Assembly: GCA_037349315.1 (NCBI GenBank)
Contig: JBAIAC010000001.1
Coordinates: forward strand, 5,312,001-5,376,000
Reading direction: 5' to 3'
From: Chelydra serpentina
Lineage: Eukaryota > Chordata > Testudines > Chelydridae
Length of the DNA: 64,000 bases
The notes below the pieces were generated by a model that did no database searches, was not told where the DNA came from, and was given only the letters and a program-made list of their open reading frames with translations. This document shows positions 33,912 through 45,500 of this stretch, piece by piece. How positions within the stretch are numbered: position 1 is the stretch's first letter; every line of letters starts with the position of its first letter. The position numbers and the translations under genes were made by a program.

Positions 33912-35153
33912 TAGGGTGACCAGACATCCCGATTTTATCGGGACAGTCCCGATTTTAACACATTTGTCCCACGTCCTGACCGCACATTAGTCGGGACGCA
34001 CTTTGTCCCAATATCAGGGACCGTTCACCATCACCGTCAAAATCCCAGGGCTGGCGTGGCGGCGCTTCCTGGGGCAGCTCCCGGCGGTGCGCCCGCCTGC
34101 CGGCAGGAGCCGCCTGCACTGCTGGTGGCCCCTAAGCGCAGAGGTGAATGGGGTCTCCACATGTTGCACCGGCTCCCTCCTGCCCAATCAGAAATGTGGG
34201 GGCGGGGCTTGCAGGTGCCGGCTGCGGCCAGAGAGCCCTCTGCCCCCCCCACCCGACCTGACCCTAGGAGCCGGAGGGACCTGCCAGATACTTCCTGGAG
34301 CCGCCCCAGATAAGCACCGCCAGGACTCCCCACATGGCCCCCCGGCAGGTGCCTCTGGCTTTTAGGGTCGTGGCCCCGTGCGCGGCGCAGAGCACCGGAG
34401 AGCACCGTCCCAGGCTCCCGCCATCCCGGGAAGCGCAGCGAGCCGGCACATCTGCGAGCTGGGGGAGAAGCCCGCCCTGAAGCAGCAGCACAGCACCACT
34501 GGGGGAGCCGCCACCGCCTGGCTCCGGGCGGCTGGAGGCGGCCCCGGGACCGCCCCGCCCCGCCCCGCCCTGCTGACCGCGTAGCTCTGCTTCCCGCTCA
34601 CCGCGCGGACAGCTCCCTGCGGCGTGCGGGCTCCGTTCCTTCAGTGTTGGGTGCCGCGCGTGCCAGCAGGGTAAATAGCTCCCCGGCCCCCGCCACCCCA
34701 CCCCCACGCGGCCGCCCCGCCTGAGACACTGCCCGCCAGCAGCCGTGACCCAAGGAGGGCGTTTGGCCAGGGATTGCAGCCAGCAGCGGCTGGAGGCGGG
34801 GAGGGCACTGAGGGGTCTGCATCAGAGAGCAGGGGCGGGTGGTGCCTCGATGTGGGGCAGTTTCCCATGTGCCCCCCCCAACGATTTCCCGAGTCCCGCA
34901 GCGGGGGTAGGGGTGGTTATAAAGCCAGGTGGGAGAGTCAGTGGCCACTTTGGGTGAGTCTGCACTGCAGTTTAAGCGCAGGGTTAGTGGGACTTGTGTC
35001 AGCTGAGCTGTGTTAGGGAGCCCTGGGCTTAGGGTGACCAAAGGTCCCAATATTAGAGGCTTTGTATTATATAGGCAATTATTCCCCTCTTCCCCCCCCG
35101 CCCCCCCGAAAAAAAGTGTCCCGATTTTTTACACTTGCTATCTGGTCACCCTA
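33912..35153. mobile_element. hAT-type element with 1-kb GC-rich interior
   Basis: Ends are TAGGGTGACCAGA and TCTGGTCACCCTA, a perfect 13-bp TIR. TCCTGAAA flanks both sides (33904-33911 and 35154-35161) as an 8-bp TSD. The outer 100 bp are AT-rich (TCCCGATTTTATCGGGACAG). The interior (about 34030-35020) is strongly GC- and CpG-rich. The open frames covering the interior on both strands (for example 34003-34365, 34264-34707, 34598-35050) are long because GC-rich DNA lacks stops; none shows a transposase or other domain. The GC block could be captured host promoter-like DNA, or the body of a larger non-autonomous family. Confidence 0.8.
35032..35153. mobile_element. Short MITE sharing the right end of the larger element
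   Basis: TAGGGTGACCAAAGG at 35032 and the right end TCTGGTCACCCTA at 35153 form a second, inner TIR pair of about 122 bp. The sequence between is the usual MITE body (poly-C/G patch, then TCCCGATTTTTTACACTTGC). Either the 1.2-kb element contains a MITE at its right end, or it was built from two MITE ends enclosing the GC-rich block. Confidence 0.55.
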
Positions 35154-35161
35154 TCCTGAAA

Positions 35162-35596
35162 TAACATGCATTTGGGCATATCTGCATCCACACAGAACCC
35201 CATTGACTCAAGGGTCTTCTCATGTACATGCAGTTGCAGGATCAGGGCCTTAGCCAAGAAAGCTCAAGAGAGTGTCCTCTGTCTTAAGATTTCCAGTACT
35301 TCCTACTTTCAATTAGTGGAAAGTGCTGAAGGAATAGAGTTCTTGAAGTATTTTGGCTCTCCTGCATAGGTTTTAAACAACACCTGAACATTTAAAATCT
35401 CATAAGTGATTTGAGTTCATCTTCAGTGTTGATAGAAGATTCAATTTTATTCTTATTGTAATATAGCTCTACTTACCTTTTGCTGGGAACATTTATACTA
35501 TATTAAAGGACAGGTGTCCACACATGGAATTCTGCAACTCAAACTTGTATAAACAGAGGAAAGTAAGAATAATCATTTGCAGTTACTAAGATCTAT
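35162..35596. other. Unassigned spacer
   Basis: AT-rich, no gene or transposon terminus seen. Confidence 0.35.
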
Positions 35597-35941
35597 ATTA
35601 AGATATGTAAGTATCAGAGGGGTAGCCGTGTTAGTCTGGATCTGTGGAAGCGACAAAGGGTCCTGTGGCACCTTATAGACTAACAGAGGTATTGGAGCAT
35701 AAGCTTTCGTGGGTGAATACCCACTTCATCGGATGCAAGCAGTGGAAATGTCCAGGGGCAGATATAAATGTGCAGGGAAGAGTCAGGCTAGAGATAACGA
35801 GGTTAGCTCAATCAGGGAGGGTGAGGCCCTCTTCTAGCAGCTGAGGTGTGAATACCAAGGGAGGAGAAACTGCTTTTGTAGTTGGCTAGCCATTCATAAT
35901 CTTTGTTTAATCCTGAGCTGATGGTGTCAAATTTGCAAATT

Positions 35942-36840
35942 AACACAGGAACAAATCAACATACCCTTAGAGCCCCGACCGAGGTTATTCTACCTACTAC
36001 CCAAGATCCACAAACCTGGAAATCCTGGACGCCCCGTCATCTCGGGCATTGGCACTCTCACTGAAGAACTGTCCGGATATGTGGACTGTCTACTCAGACC
36101 CTAGGCCACCAGCACTCCCAGCTATCTCCATGACACCACTGATTTCCTGAGAAAACTACAATGCATTGTTAATCTTCCAGAACACACCATCCTAGCCACC
36201 ATGGATGTAGAGGCTCTCTACACAAACATCCCACACACAGATGGAATACAAGCTGTCAGGAACAGCATCCCTGATGATGCCATAGCACAACTGGTTGCTG
36301 AACTCTGTTATTTTATCCTCACGCACAATTATTTCAAATTTGATGACAATATATACCTCCAGACCAGTGGCACTGCTAAGGGGAACCGGCATGGCCCCAC
36401 AATATGCCAACATTTTTATGGCTGACCAGGAACAATCCTTCCTCAGCTCTCATCCACTCACGCCCCTTCTCTATCTACGCTACATTAATGACATCTTCAT
36501 CACCTGGACCCATGGGAAAGAAACTCTGGAAGAATTCCACCACGATTTCAACAGCTTCCACCCCACCATCAACCTCAGCCTGGACCAGTCTACATGGGAA
36601 GTCCACTTCCTAGACACCACGGAGCAAGTAAGCGATGGTCATATTAAAACCACCCTCTACCGAAAACCCACCAACCGCTATGCCTACCTACATGCCTCCA
36701 GCTTTCATCCCGGACACACCACACGAACCATTGTCTACAGCCAAGCGCTGAGGTACAACCGTATTTGCTCCAACCCCTCAGACAGAGATCAACACCTACA
36801 AGATCTTCACCAAGTATTCTCAAAACTATGATACCCACAT
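35942..36840 (+). pseudogene. PLE reverse transcriptase remnant
   Basis: Coding begins in the middle of the [22 protein letters not shown], then GRPVISG, a typical PLE N-terminal block. A stop follows near 36101. After it come ATMDVEALYTNIPH (first catalytic Asp, about 36200) and LQTSGTAKGNRHGPT. A shift of frame near 36390 leads into MAPQYANIFMADQEQSF. The next block reads LRYINDIFITW (36481-36492 encodes YIND); the family motif is YIDD, so one catalytic Asp is Asn here. It continues with VHFLDTTEQVSDGHIKTTLY, RKPTNRYAYLHASSFHPGHT and a stop at 36831. The enzyme is dead by frameshift, stop and active-site change. Confidence 0.88.
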
Positions 36841-37028
36841 GAGGAAATAAGGAACAGATCAACAGGGCCAGACATGTACCCAGAAGCCTCTTGCTGCAAG
36901 ACAAGCCGAAGAAAGAAACCAACAGAACTCCACTGGCCATCACTTAGAGTCCTCAGCTAAAACCTCTCCAGCGGATCATCGGTGATCTACAACCCATCCT
37001 GGACAATGACCCCTCACTTTCACAGGCC

Positions 37029-37619
37029 TTGGGAGGCAGGCCAGTCCTCGCTCACAGACAGCCCACCAACCTGAAGCATATTCTCACCAGCAACTACACA
37101 CTGCACCATAATAACTCTAACTCAGGAACCAATCCATGCAACAAACCTCGATGCCAACTCTGCCCACATATCTACACCAGGGACACCATCACAGGACCTA
37201 ACCAGATCAGCTACACCATCACCGGTTCATTCACCTGCACATCCACCAATGTAATATATGCCATAATGTGCCAGCAATGCCCCTCTGCTATGTACATCGG
37301 CAAAACTAGACAGTCCTTACGCAAAAGGATAAATGGACACAAATCAGATATAAGGAATGGCAATATACAAAAGCCTGTAGGAGAACACTTCAATCTCCCT
37401 GGTCACACAATAGCAGATTTAAAGGTAGCCATCCTGCAGCAAAAAAATTTCAGGACCAGACTCCAAAGTGAAACAATAGAGCTTCAGTTCATTTGCAAAT
37501 TTGACACCAGCAGCTCAGGATTAAACAAAGATTATGAATGGCTAGCCAACTACAAAAGCAGTTTCTCCTCCCTTGGTATTCACACCTCAGCTGCTAGAAG
37601 AGGGCCTCACCCTCCCTGA
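37029..37619 (+). CDS. PLE Cys-linker and GIY-YIG endonuclease frame (fragment, 196 codons)
   Basis: An open frame still reads the C-terminal part of the PLE protein. First comes the linker with the Cys/His cluster NPCNKPRCQLCPHI (residues about 35-50). Then VIYAIMCQQCPSAMYIGKTR (about 75-95) is the GIY-YIG pair in its PLE form, followed by the conserved Arg/His region LRKRINGHKSDI and GEHFNLPGH, which carry nuclease side chains. The end is FICKFDTSSSGLNKDYEWLA, then a basic tail. The Met at 37029 is only the first ATG of the open stretch; in the family this region is continuous with the RT, from which it is separated here by frameshifts. So it is an open remnant, not an independent gene. Confidence 0.8.
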   Translation: MGGRPVLAHRQPTNLKHILTSNYTLHHNNSNSGTNPCNKPRCQLCPHIYTRDTITGPNQISYTITGSFTCTSTNVIYAIMCQQCPSAMYIGKTRQSLRKRINGHKSDIRNGNIQKPVGEHFNLPGHTIADLKVAILQQKNFRTRLQSETIELQFICKFDTSSSGLNKDYEWLANYKSSFSSLGIHTSAARRGPHPP

Positions 37620-37794
37620 GTGAGCTAACCTCGTTATCTCTAGCCTGACTCTTCCCTACACATTTATATCTGCCCCTGGACATTTCCATGGCTTGCATCC
37701 AATGAAGTGGGTATTCACCCACAAAAGCTTATGCTCCAATACCTCTGTTAGTCTATAAGGTGCCACAGGACCCTTTGTCGCTTCATTAAGATAC

Positions 37795-40364
37795 TTATAA
37801 TGCTTTGTCTTACATTATATAAGTTCTTTCTCAGCTACAATAAACTCTCTAGTAACAGCAGACCTTCTGCCTGACACACATAGTCCTAAAATGGAGAAAC
37901 TAAACATGGGAAAAGATCAGTTCTTATTTTCCTCGAGCCAAATCATCACAGTCCATGCTGTTCCAGTTCTCAACTGAAGTTTCCTCATTTCCTTTTACAG
38001 ACCTCAGCTTCAGTCTGATTACATCTGCCATCCCTGAATCCTAGTGTCCGCCAACTCTCCCTCAGCCAAAAACCTTGGATGCTTCATACCATCTGAACTC
38101 AAGTGATTCAGTCATCTAGTGGTTCCAATAGATATTAAACTTCCCTTGAATATTTCTTGTTGTTCTTGTTGCTGACATTCTACTGTTTTTTTCACCTTCA
38201 AGCTGCTTAGAAAGAGCTCATTTATACACATATTATAAAAAACTATTAACGGACAGATCAAGAAGTGGTTTAGAATAATATTTTACTGCAAACAATTCAG
38301 TGGAATTGAATATATATGTGGAAATAATTTATATTCTTATTAGCGAGCAGAAAATAATTAATGATGAAAAATTTATTATTCAGATTTCACCTTTTTTCCC
38401 CTATTCATAAGCAGATCAACAACTCTTGAACTCATTTGTTATTTATGGAATTCTTGGCCATTTTTTTCTTTATATGAATAGCTCAAATATTTGCAATGAA
38501 CTGTGCATGAGTTTCAGAATTTGTATGTCATTGGTTACTTAAGTCACACAGTATGGTTTCTGCTTCCTAACTGGATAATTTCAGTAGGCAATCAAAACAG
38601 TGCAAATTTCAACCATCATGATTAAACATACATTAAAAAATACTCATTTGATGAACAATACTGGGTTTTCATAAGCACATGTGCTAGTAAAGCTCAACCA
38701 CTCAAATCTTCACATGGGAGGCAAACATGATAGGATGTAAAATGCTGTAAAAATTAAGTTCATTTTTAGATCAGAGTTAATATTCACAGAATTTTCCCCT
38801 ATTTTCTTACATCTAATTCAAAGAGAAAACCTCTCTCAAATTAATTCTCTATTTTCTGAAGCTATTTTCTACACAAAAGGAGAAGGTGTGCTGTGAAAAA
38901 TGGAAGCAGACACCAATGAGAATTTTAAAAGACAATGCCATCAAGATGCCAAATAAAAATAAATGCCCCCACAACTCTCTTGAGTGAAGACACTCTGAAT
39001 GGGAGACTTTTTGAACAATTGCTTTTGGGTGAGAATGCATTTCACTTGTAATTAACATATTTTGACAAAAATTAGAGGTGCAAACGTTTTAGAAGAACTT
39101 GCTAGAAAATACCGTGTCAAAAACGTGTGATATCCCATCAGCTCACTTTGCATGCATACACAAAGCAGCACCACGACATTTGAGTAGCACTGAAAACTAG
39201 TCAGGTTTTTAAACATAAAGCTCAGATCATTTGATAGCTTGCACAACATGCTGCTCATTGACAAAGTCATAATAATTCTAACACCTTGTGCTTTGATTAA
39301 CTGAGCAGATTCAAGTTTGTTGAGTAATTAGAAATATATTGATTTTTTTGTTTGTGTCAATCAGTGTTTTACATCTGATTTCCTGTTTTGATGCCCCTAA
39401 AACCTTGATCATATAATTTGGGGTAGATCCTCAGCTAGTATAAATTGTCATAGTACCACTGAAGTCTATTTACACCTGATGAGCAATTTGCTCCCTGAAT
39501 CTGACTGAAACTCTCCAGATGACACTTCTTCGGTCTGAATAATTTGGTTGGCTTTCTCACAAGTATAGATGTTCTCCTGAAATTTCCAGTGTTTCCTGCT
39601 TCTAGTTGGACAAGCAAAATGCAAGAACAACTTGTTTCATGCTATTCAAGCATGTCTGCTTAGAGGCCAGGTCAGAAATGAGAAGTACAGTGGTGCATAA
39701 ATGAATAATTGAGGGGTGGAGGACTTTAGCCCAGTCCTTTCTGGGCCGAGAACCTCCCTGGCTCTCTTAGGATATGTTTACACTGCATTGTAAACCTGGA
39801 CTCAGACTCCAGTTTGATTCCAACCTCCCCCTACCATCCACACACAAATCTGTCTGACTTAGGTCAGCAAGTACTCAGGGCCCAGGTCTTAGGACCCACC
39901 AAGGAGGTGGGTCTGAGCCCTAGTCCCACTGAGAATCAGGTTCAAGCCTTGTCATTTTGCAGTGTAGCTGCAGCTCAAGATGCAGGCTCAAGTCAGAAAG
40001 TCTGAGTAGTGCAGAATGGAAGCATTAGCAGAGTGGTGAGACCCAGGTCCATAACTGTAAACCCTGGTCCACCCTTAGTGGAGACCCCCACACCATGACT
40101 GGTCTCTTTAGGTCACTGAGGAGACACATCCAGGCACATCCTTCTCTCCTGAGTCCCTCCTGGGCTGAGCCTCAAGCAGCTATTTTTATAGCATACCATC
40201 ACATGTCTCTTTCAGTCACTTGACTCTTCCATGGGACTACAGCGCCTGTCCTTGAATGGCCAGACTTGTCACAGGGATGGGATGGAACCAGATCTGCTCT
40301 TAAGGGACACCACACACTGTGGCAGAGATGAACATCACCTGTCTTTGTGGCAGTGGTTCCAAGA
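37795..40364. other. Gene-free stretch
   Basis: AT-rich DNA without recognisable exons. It includes a degenerate hairpin repeat (39420-39490, listed) and at 39774-40010 a block rich in CTGAG/GGTCTGAGCCC motifs with GTTTACACTGCA at the left and TGCAGTGTAGCTG near 39960, which may be a diverged TIR element. Short frames are not called. Confidence 0.4.
39420..39490. repeat. Hairpin repeat (CTCAGCTAGTATAAAT type)
   Basis: GGGGTAGATCCTCAGCTAGT then ATAAATTGTCATAGTACCAC; the right arm CTATTTACACCTGATGAGC pairs loosely. Member of the family noted at 27672, 48150, 62281 and 63131. Confidence 0.5.
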
Positions 40365-40456
40365 CACCTGGAATATTGCATTATTTTCTAGTCATCTCTT
40401 CAGTAGAAAGATATAGACAAATTGGAGACAGTTCAAAGAAAAGCAACAAAAAAAAT
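40365..40456 (+). mobile_element. CR1 scrap joined to a hAT fragment
   Basis: The + strand from about 40407 reads KDIDKLETVQRKATK in one frame, the CR1 block [14 protein letters not shown]. The preceding TGGAATATTGCATTATTTTC corresponds to the YCVQFW region. At about 40456, within an A-run, the sequence changes abruptly to inverted hAT transposase DNA. Confidence 0.65.
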
Positions 40457-40630
40457 CTGGCTAGAAATCTGGCATGCCATGAGAAGACAGCAAATCACCA
40501 GAGAGCATTCCATAGGTGGAAAGAGCTTGAGATGAGATTAAGGTTAAAGGCTACCATATAGATGATTGGCATCAAGAGAAGATTGCATCAGATTCTCTTT
40601 ACTGGCAAAATGTTCTGAAAAGACTCGAGG
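40457..40630 (+). mobile_element. Inverted duplicate of a hAT transposase segment
   Basis: The + strand translates (40319-40561 frame) as NLACHEKTANHQRAFHRWKE then LEMRLRLKATI and stops. This matches the - strand segment at 41265-41445 (NLACHEKTANHQRAFHR and the same MRLRLKATI) almost base for base. The two copies face each other with about 630 bp between them. Confidence 0.85.
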
Positions 40631-42561
40631 GTTTAACTCTCAGATCCGTGTCTGCACTCCTCTGTTCTTTCCGCTCATGTTGACACCATTATTGTAGCCC
40701 TGACCTCTCATGTCAGCTATCGCAATTCCCATATCTTCCAGCTTTTTAAGAAGCGCATTTGTCATACCAGCTCCTGTAATATCATCAATGTGAATAAATT
40801 CTAGAAAATGCTCTCTGACAGTCACCATTGCAGGGACATTTTCACAAGGTTCTGTTGTTGTTACAAAATGCACCATTAAAGTCATTTGTTCCATATGGCT
40901 GATGTCAGGTGTGCAATCCAGAATAACAGAGTAATATCTTGCTGACTTCAGATCTACCACCATCTTCTGTTTGACTTTTATTGCAAGTAACTGTATGATC
41001 TAATTTTGAATTGTTTTTCCAAGGTAGTGGTGTGTGTATAATTCTTGGGTGGTGACCCTTCTTAGATGCTCCTGGAGTACAGCTCCTGGAGACAGCATCT
41101 GAAGTCAGCAAGATCATACAGTTACTTGCAATAAAATTGCCATCAGCTCCACAATTTTAAGGACGTTTACATTGTTTGGCACATACAGCTGATCTGAAGT
41201 GCCACGCAGTGCTAGGTTTTGGGTAGCAAGCATTCTCACAATGGCAATAAGCCCTTTCAGAACATTTTGCCTGTAAAGAGACTCTGATGCAATCTTCTCT
41301 TGATGCTGATCATCTATGGTGGCCTTTAACCTTAGTCTCATCTCAAGCTCTTTTCACCTATGGAATGCTCTCTGGTGATTTGCTGTCTTCTCATGACATG
41401 CCAGATTTCTAAGCAGATTTTTCCAGTTCTTTGTTCCTGTAGAACCTAATGTGGCTGGAACATTAGAGTGGAAGAGTTTGCAACAAAAACAATATGCAGC
41501 ATTCTGGGTTTTTGAATACATAAGCCATGGCCTCTCCACTTTGTCACCATTGGGGATTTCACACCAGTAATGTGTTGGATGGAAACTTCACTATTTATTG
41601 TCTTTGGGGAACATGATGTTTTTCACTTGCTTCGGTCCATGCAGTACAAGGAAGTCCCTCAGGCTACTGCTCAAGTGGGTCCACAGTCCTGGATCATCTA
41701 GACTTAAGGAACTAAACTCAGCAGCAGCTATTTCTTGCGCCTCCACCACACTCTTCTCTGATCTACACTTTTCTTCAGGATTGTGCGTGGTTACATCCAT
41801 TTGACATGGATATATGGATGCTGCAGTAGCTTCCAGGTCACCTGCACTCTGACTAACTGGAAGATCAGGCATCTCCTCACCACTCACATCCTCACTGGGG
41901 CCGGAAGGCTCGCTGTGAACATTTGTGTCTATGTATCTCAGGAGATTTCCTTCCTGCTTAGATAGAAAAGCTTCCTTTGCTTTCTTTCTTTTTCTGAATG
42001 CTGCCCCAGGGGGGTGTTTTCTTCTTTCCCTCATGACTGCTGTTCTGTGCCAGCTATAGTGGCTCTCAACTCTCAATTGAAGGGGACAAATAAGCAGGCT
42101 GGTAGCAGGGTCTGAGTGAGGAATGATATCAGCGTCTTAAGGGCCTAACTGGCTCCTACTACTTCAGCTGACTGCCTGTTCTCCTCTAATGGGTTCAGGG
42201 AAGCAGCAGGAAACAGGAAGCTCCCTGAGAAGCTGATGTTAATCAGTCCAGGCTCCTCGGGGTGCTAGAGAGATACATAAGAGGCTCCTCCTCCTCCTCT
42301 CTCTCCCTGCAGCTCCCGCTGCTTTCTGTTATTCCCTCTCACCTTTTCTCCTTTCTGCCTGTTATGTCTCTTGTGCCTTCCTTCCTCCAACACAGCACTC
42401 CACCATTTCTGTGCATCTAGAGCAGAGAGAATATATATGCACCAGCAGCAGACATAATTTTCTACACTCTGGGTCCTAGTGGTGCCCCCCCCCCTCCCCC
42501 CCGCCGCAGTTTGGCACCTGAGGTGGCCACCTCAGTTCGCCTCATGGTAAGGCCAGCCCTG
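40631..42561 (-). mobile_element. hAT element with TTF-finger (ZMYM-like) transposase, truncated
   Basis: The 5' terminus (- strand) at 42561 reads CAGGGCTGGCCTTACCATGA, a hAT-type end. A GC-rich 5' leader, the N-terminal region, a TTF-type zinc finger and the beginning of the RNase-H-like domain follow. The sequence stops near 40631 inside the catalytic domain; the 3' end and TIR are missing. A candidate octamer AATATGCA follows the end (42562-42569), but without the other terminus it cannot be confirmed as a TSD. Confidence 0.8.
40640..42076 (-). pseudogene. hAT transposase (ZMYM1-like, TTF finger and DUF4371-like core), broken
   Basis: The transposase cuts and pastes hAT DNA. From the first Met (42076): basic start with FRKRKKAKEAFLSKQEGNLL, an acidic middle, GPKQVKNIMFPKDNK, then two stops (41588-41593). 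The same frame resumes with THYWC...DKVERPWLMYSKTQNAAYCF, CCKLFHSNVPATLGSTGTKN (TTF finger, CxxC-type Cys cluster), NLACHEKTANHQRAFHR and the helical region ending IVELMAI. After a frame break the catalytic domain begins: SARYYSVILDCTPDISHMEQ with the first catalytic Asp, then DMRGQGYNNGVNMSGKNRGV, where the usual YDNG is YNNG, so the second Asp is lost. It ends at VQTRI. A small inverted repeat (TTGCAAGTAACTGTATGATC at 40980 and its complement at 41111) breaks the frame. Confidence 0.85.
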
Positions 42562-42569
42562 AATATGCA

Positions 42570-45500
42570 GGTTGCTTGGGAAGCAAACATCTTCTGGAAA
42601 GCATTCCTGTCGTTTTCAATGGTAAACCACCAGACAAGTCCTATTGTTTTTAAATCTTGATGTGAAATTACTCATAATTAAAATGGATAGTTTTGCAGCC
42701 ACAGAAAATTACTGTATATTTTGCCTAAAAAAATAATAATAAATTAATGACTAATGTTGTAAGAATTGTGCAAACTGCCTGAAATTAAATCAGGAAAATT
42801 TTACTATGTAAAGATTTCCCTCGAAATTAATGAAAGTTTGCAAAAAGTTTTAGCTTCCCTGCAGAAATTTCATATAGCAAAAGCAAAAATTTGCAGAAGC
42901 TGTAACCAGCACTTAGCAAATGACAGAGCCACAAAGTACCCCAGGAGGCAAACTATGGCTGATTTTTCCTTAAGGATTCTCGCACATTGGTTTTAAAAAT
43001 GCCCTATTTGTTCACAAAATATAAGAAACAAATATGCAGCAGAAAGCAATGCCAAGTATCGTTATGGGATACCTTCTGCAGTCAACAGATTTCTCCCAGT
43101 CCTGCATGTACTCTGCCAAAAAGGAATTTGCCGTACTAATAACTGACGATATTCCTGCGGGTATTGTGACCTACATGACCATGCAGCCTCACCTTTCCTA
43201 GACATGAGATGGGCTTTGAAATCCAATGGCTCCGGCAAAAGCAATACGTACATGCTAACCTCTTTGCTGGAAAAGGTTCAGAAAAGACCCTTTTGAGGCC
43301 AAGCAACAGCAGCGGTCCCCACAAGTTCATGTTAGCTTGTTTGCCAGCTAAAACTTCCTGACTGAGCTGCAGAAGAAAACAAGCAGATAATACATCAACA
43401 GGAACAGGAGACTTCTGGTAATTGAAATGTCATTTATACGCTTAAGCAAATCTTGAAATCATAGCTATTCTGTAAAAGCCCCTCAGCAGCTTCATTGAAA
43501 CCAAATATCTTAACTTAACTCTTATTCACACTCCTCTGAAATGGCTAGAAAGACAGTGGATCCCATCCCTTGGGCTCAGCCCGACTGCATTTGATGAGGG
43601 ACCAAGGTAGGATGCAAAGGTGCCTTTTTGTCAGCTTTATTGCCACCACAAACAAACCTGGGGCCAACCAGGCAGCAGTTCAGACCTTGGTACAAAGTTT
43701 GAGCAGCTGCAGGACTTTTCCAGCTTATGCTGACATGCCCTTGAAATGCCCCTGGCGGGAGCAGGACAGAGTGCCATGTCACTCATCTGGGAGTTGCTTA
43801 GCTACCCATTTTGGCACAGTGCGGCCATGGATCCTGCCCACCATCTATAGTACATATTTAAGCAAAGTGCTTCCAAATTGCTCTTATATTTTTAATTTGT
43901 ACAGGGCTACAATCTGATTTCCTTCCTCGGACTGAGTACTCGGACTGGTTATGGAATAAGGGACTACTCAATGTGAGCAAGGTTATCAGAATCTGGCCCA
44001 AAGTGACAAATGTGATACCTTTCCACTCTGTGTGAAGGTATGATCCCTTCCCCAAAGAACTTGCACTATTCAGTAGATACACTTGCTAGAATAAAACATG
44101 ATTCCAGTTTGAACACAAGCAGAACAGTATTTTATTAATAGAAACACCATGGCCCAGATTCTGTCTTGTGCTGACATCAAAGAGTCATCAAAGAGCCTGT
44201 TACAGCTCCCTGGTTTTCAAGCCAGAGCTGCTGCAGCTCTGGCCCCAACATAACTTAAAGCAGACTAGGAGGCTGCTCTAACTTGTATCAGCTGCCAGGC
44301 TGTCCCTCACTCCACCCAACCTCACCTCTGATATGCTAAGGCACGGAGGAGGGATGCTTAGCAAAAGGAGCCAGCTTCACCTGCTTCATGCCAGCTGATA
44401 GCTCCCACACCACAGGGGAATTCTTAGCTGTACATATGCTGCCAAATTCCATCTCCCTTGTACCAACTGAACAGGGCAACGTGGCCAGAACAGAGGGAAA
44501 GAATTTGTTTCAATATGTGAAAGTGTCTATAGCATTTAGAATCAGGTATAATGTTTGTATTATTCTTCTCTCTATTTTAAAAAACACCTAATGACAACAT
44601 GCCACACCAACAGAAGCCGGAGATACTGCTGAACATGGGAAGAGGCTCGTATATTGGTTACACACATTTCTCCAGCTAATGTGAAATCCATCAGTAAGCA
44701 TATGATTTTGCAAGCTTTGTGGTGCTAGCTTGTGGGTACAGCGCATCATCGGTTCCCAGGAAGCACTCCTCATTCTGAGAGAATGATTGTATTAGCTTGT
44801 GATGATGGAGATTCTAACAACTCCGCACAAAGTGATACAGATCATACGCTATATTTTCTGCTGAATGATACATTTCAGGAAAAGTACTCTTTCTTCAGAT
44901 TTACAACCTGGGCAAGCTCTTGAGAACACATCAATTTGTAATGCAGTGAAGACAGTGGAAATAAGGAGAAGGAGAAAAATAAGCACCCTAGTCACTATTC
45001 ATGAAGAATATGGAAACACAGCACAAGTAACAGCAGAAGAACACTTCTGATCTTACTATCACTCTCCATAGATGAGAGAAGACCCATGAGAAGAAGGTGA
45101 ACATAAGCACCAGTAAAAAATAAAATCTTCCTCCTATACCTTAGGTACTGTTAGGACTATGTTAACATAAACTAGGTACCTTTCAGAGCATGCCAGCAGG
45201 ATCAACTCAAGTCAGTTAGAGATCAACGCATTAGATCACTCTACAACTTACACCTCTCTAGAGTGCTGTACAGCACCACATAGACAAGCCTGCTGACACT
45301 AGCCAAAGGGCTCAAATGAAGCATAAGACACAGTCCCACTTGAGAGTGGACTGGAGGGGCACTGCTTCATTAGAGCTCCAACCTTGAGGAGGATGCAGAA
45401 CATGCGCCTCTCTGAACAATGTCCAATGCTCTGCACTGCCCAATACAGGCCAGATTGTAATTCACACAATGTAGCCCTATATTAGCTGTCAATAGCCAGA

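Larger units (their letters stand above)
35607..37784 (+). mobile_element. Penelope-like element, family A, with inverted 3' copy at its head
   Basis: TSD-like decamers ATTAAGATAT (35597-35606) and ATTAAGATAC (37785-37794) bracket the insertion. From about 35611 to 35940 lies the reverse complement of 37491-37784 plus about 35 more bases of the 3' tail (starting GTATCAGAGGGGTAGCCGTG), which the right end lacks. Sense coding then starts abruptly inside the RT domain and continues through a Cys linker and GIY-YIG endonuclease to the 3' UTR. PLEs use a telomerase-like reverse transcriptase and a GIY-YIG nuclease for insertion; inverted or tandem self-copies at the 5' side are known for the group. 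This copy is 5'-truncated and has frameshifts. Confidence 0.92.

Noticed and set aside
34003..35050. Long overlapping open frames on both strands in the GC-rich block
   Set aside because: GC-rich DNA has few stop codons; the frames overlap on opposite strands, show low-complexity Ala/Gly/Pro/Arg text and no domain, and lie inside a DNA transposon.
39774..40010. Possible diverged TIR element
   Set aside because: GTTTACACTGCA and TGCAGTGTAGC look like inverted ends, but the matching is weak and no TSD was found.
40372..42569. AATATTGCA and AATATGCA as a TSD of the hAT element
   Set aside because: The left copy lies inside CR1 sequence, lacks an adjacent hAT terminus and differs in length, so the match is probably chance.
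43570..43917. 115-codon open frame on +
   Set aside because: No recognised domain, no splice context, and an overlapping frame on the other strand; expected by chance.
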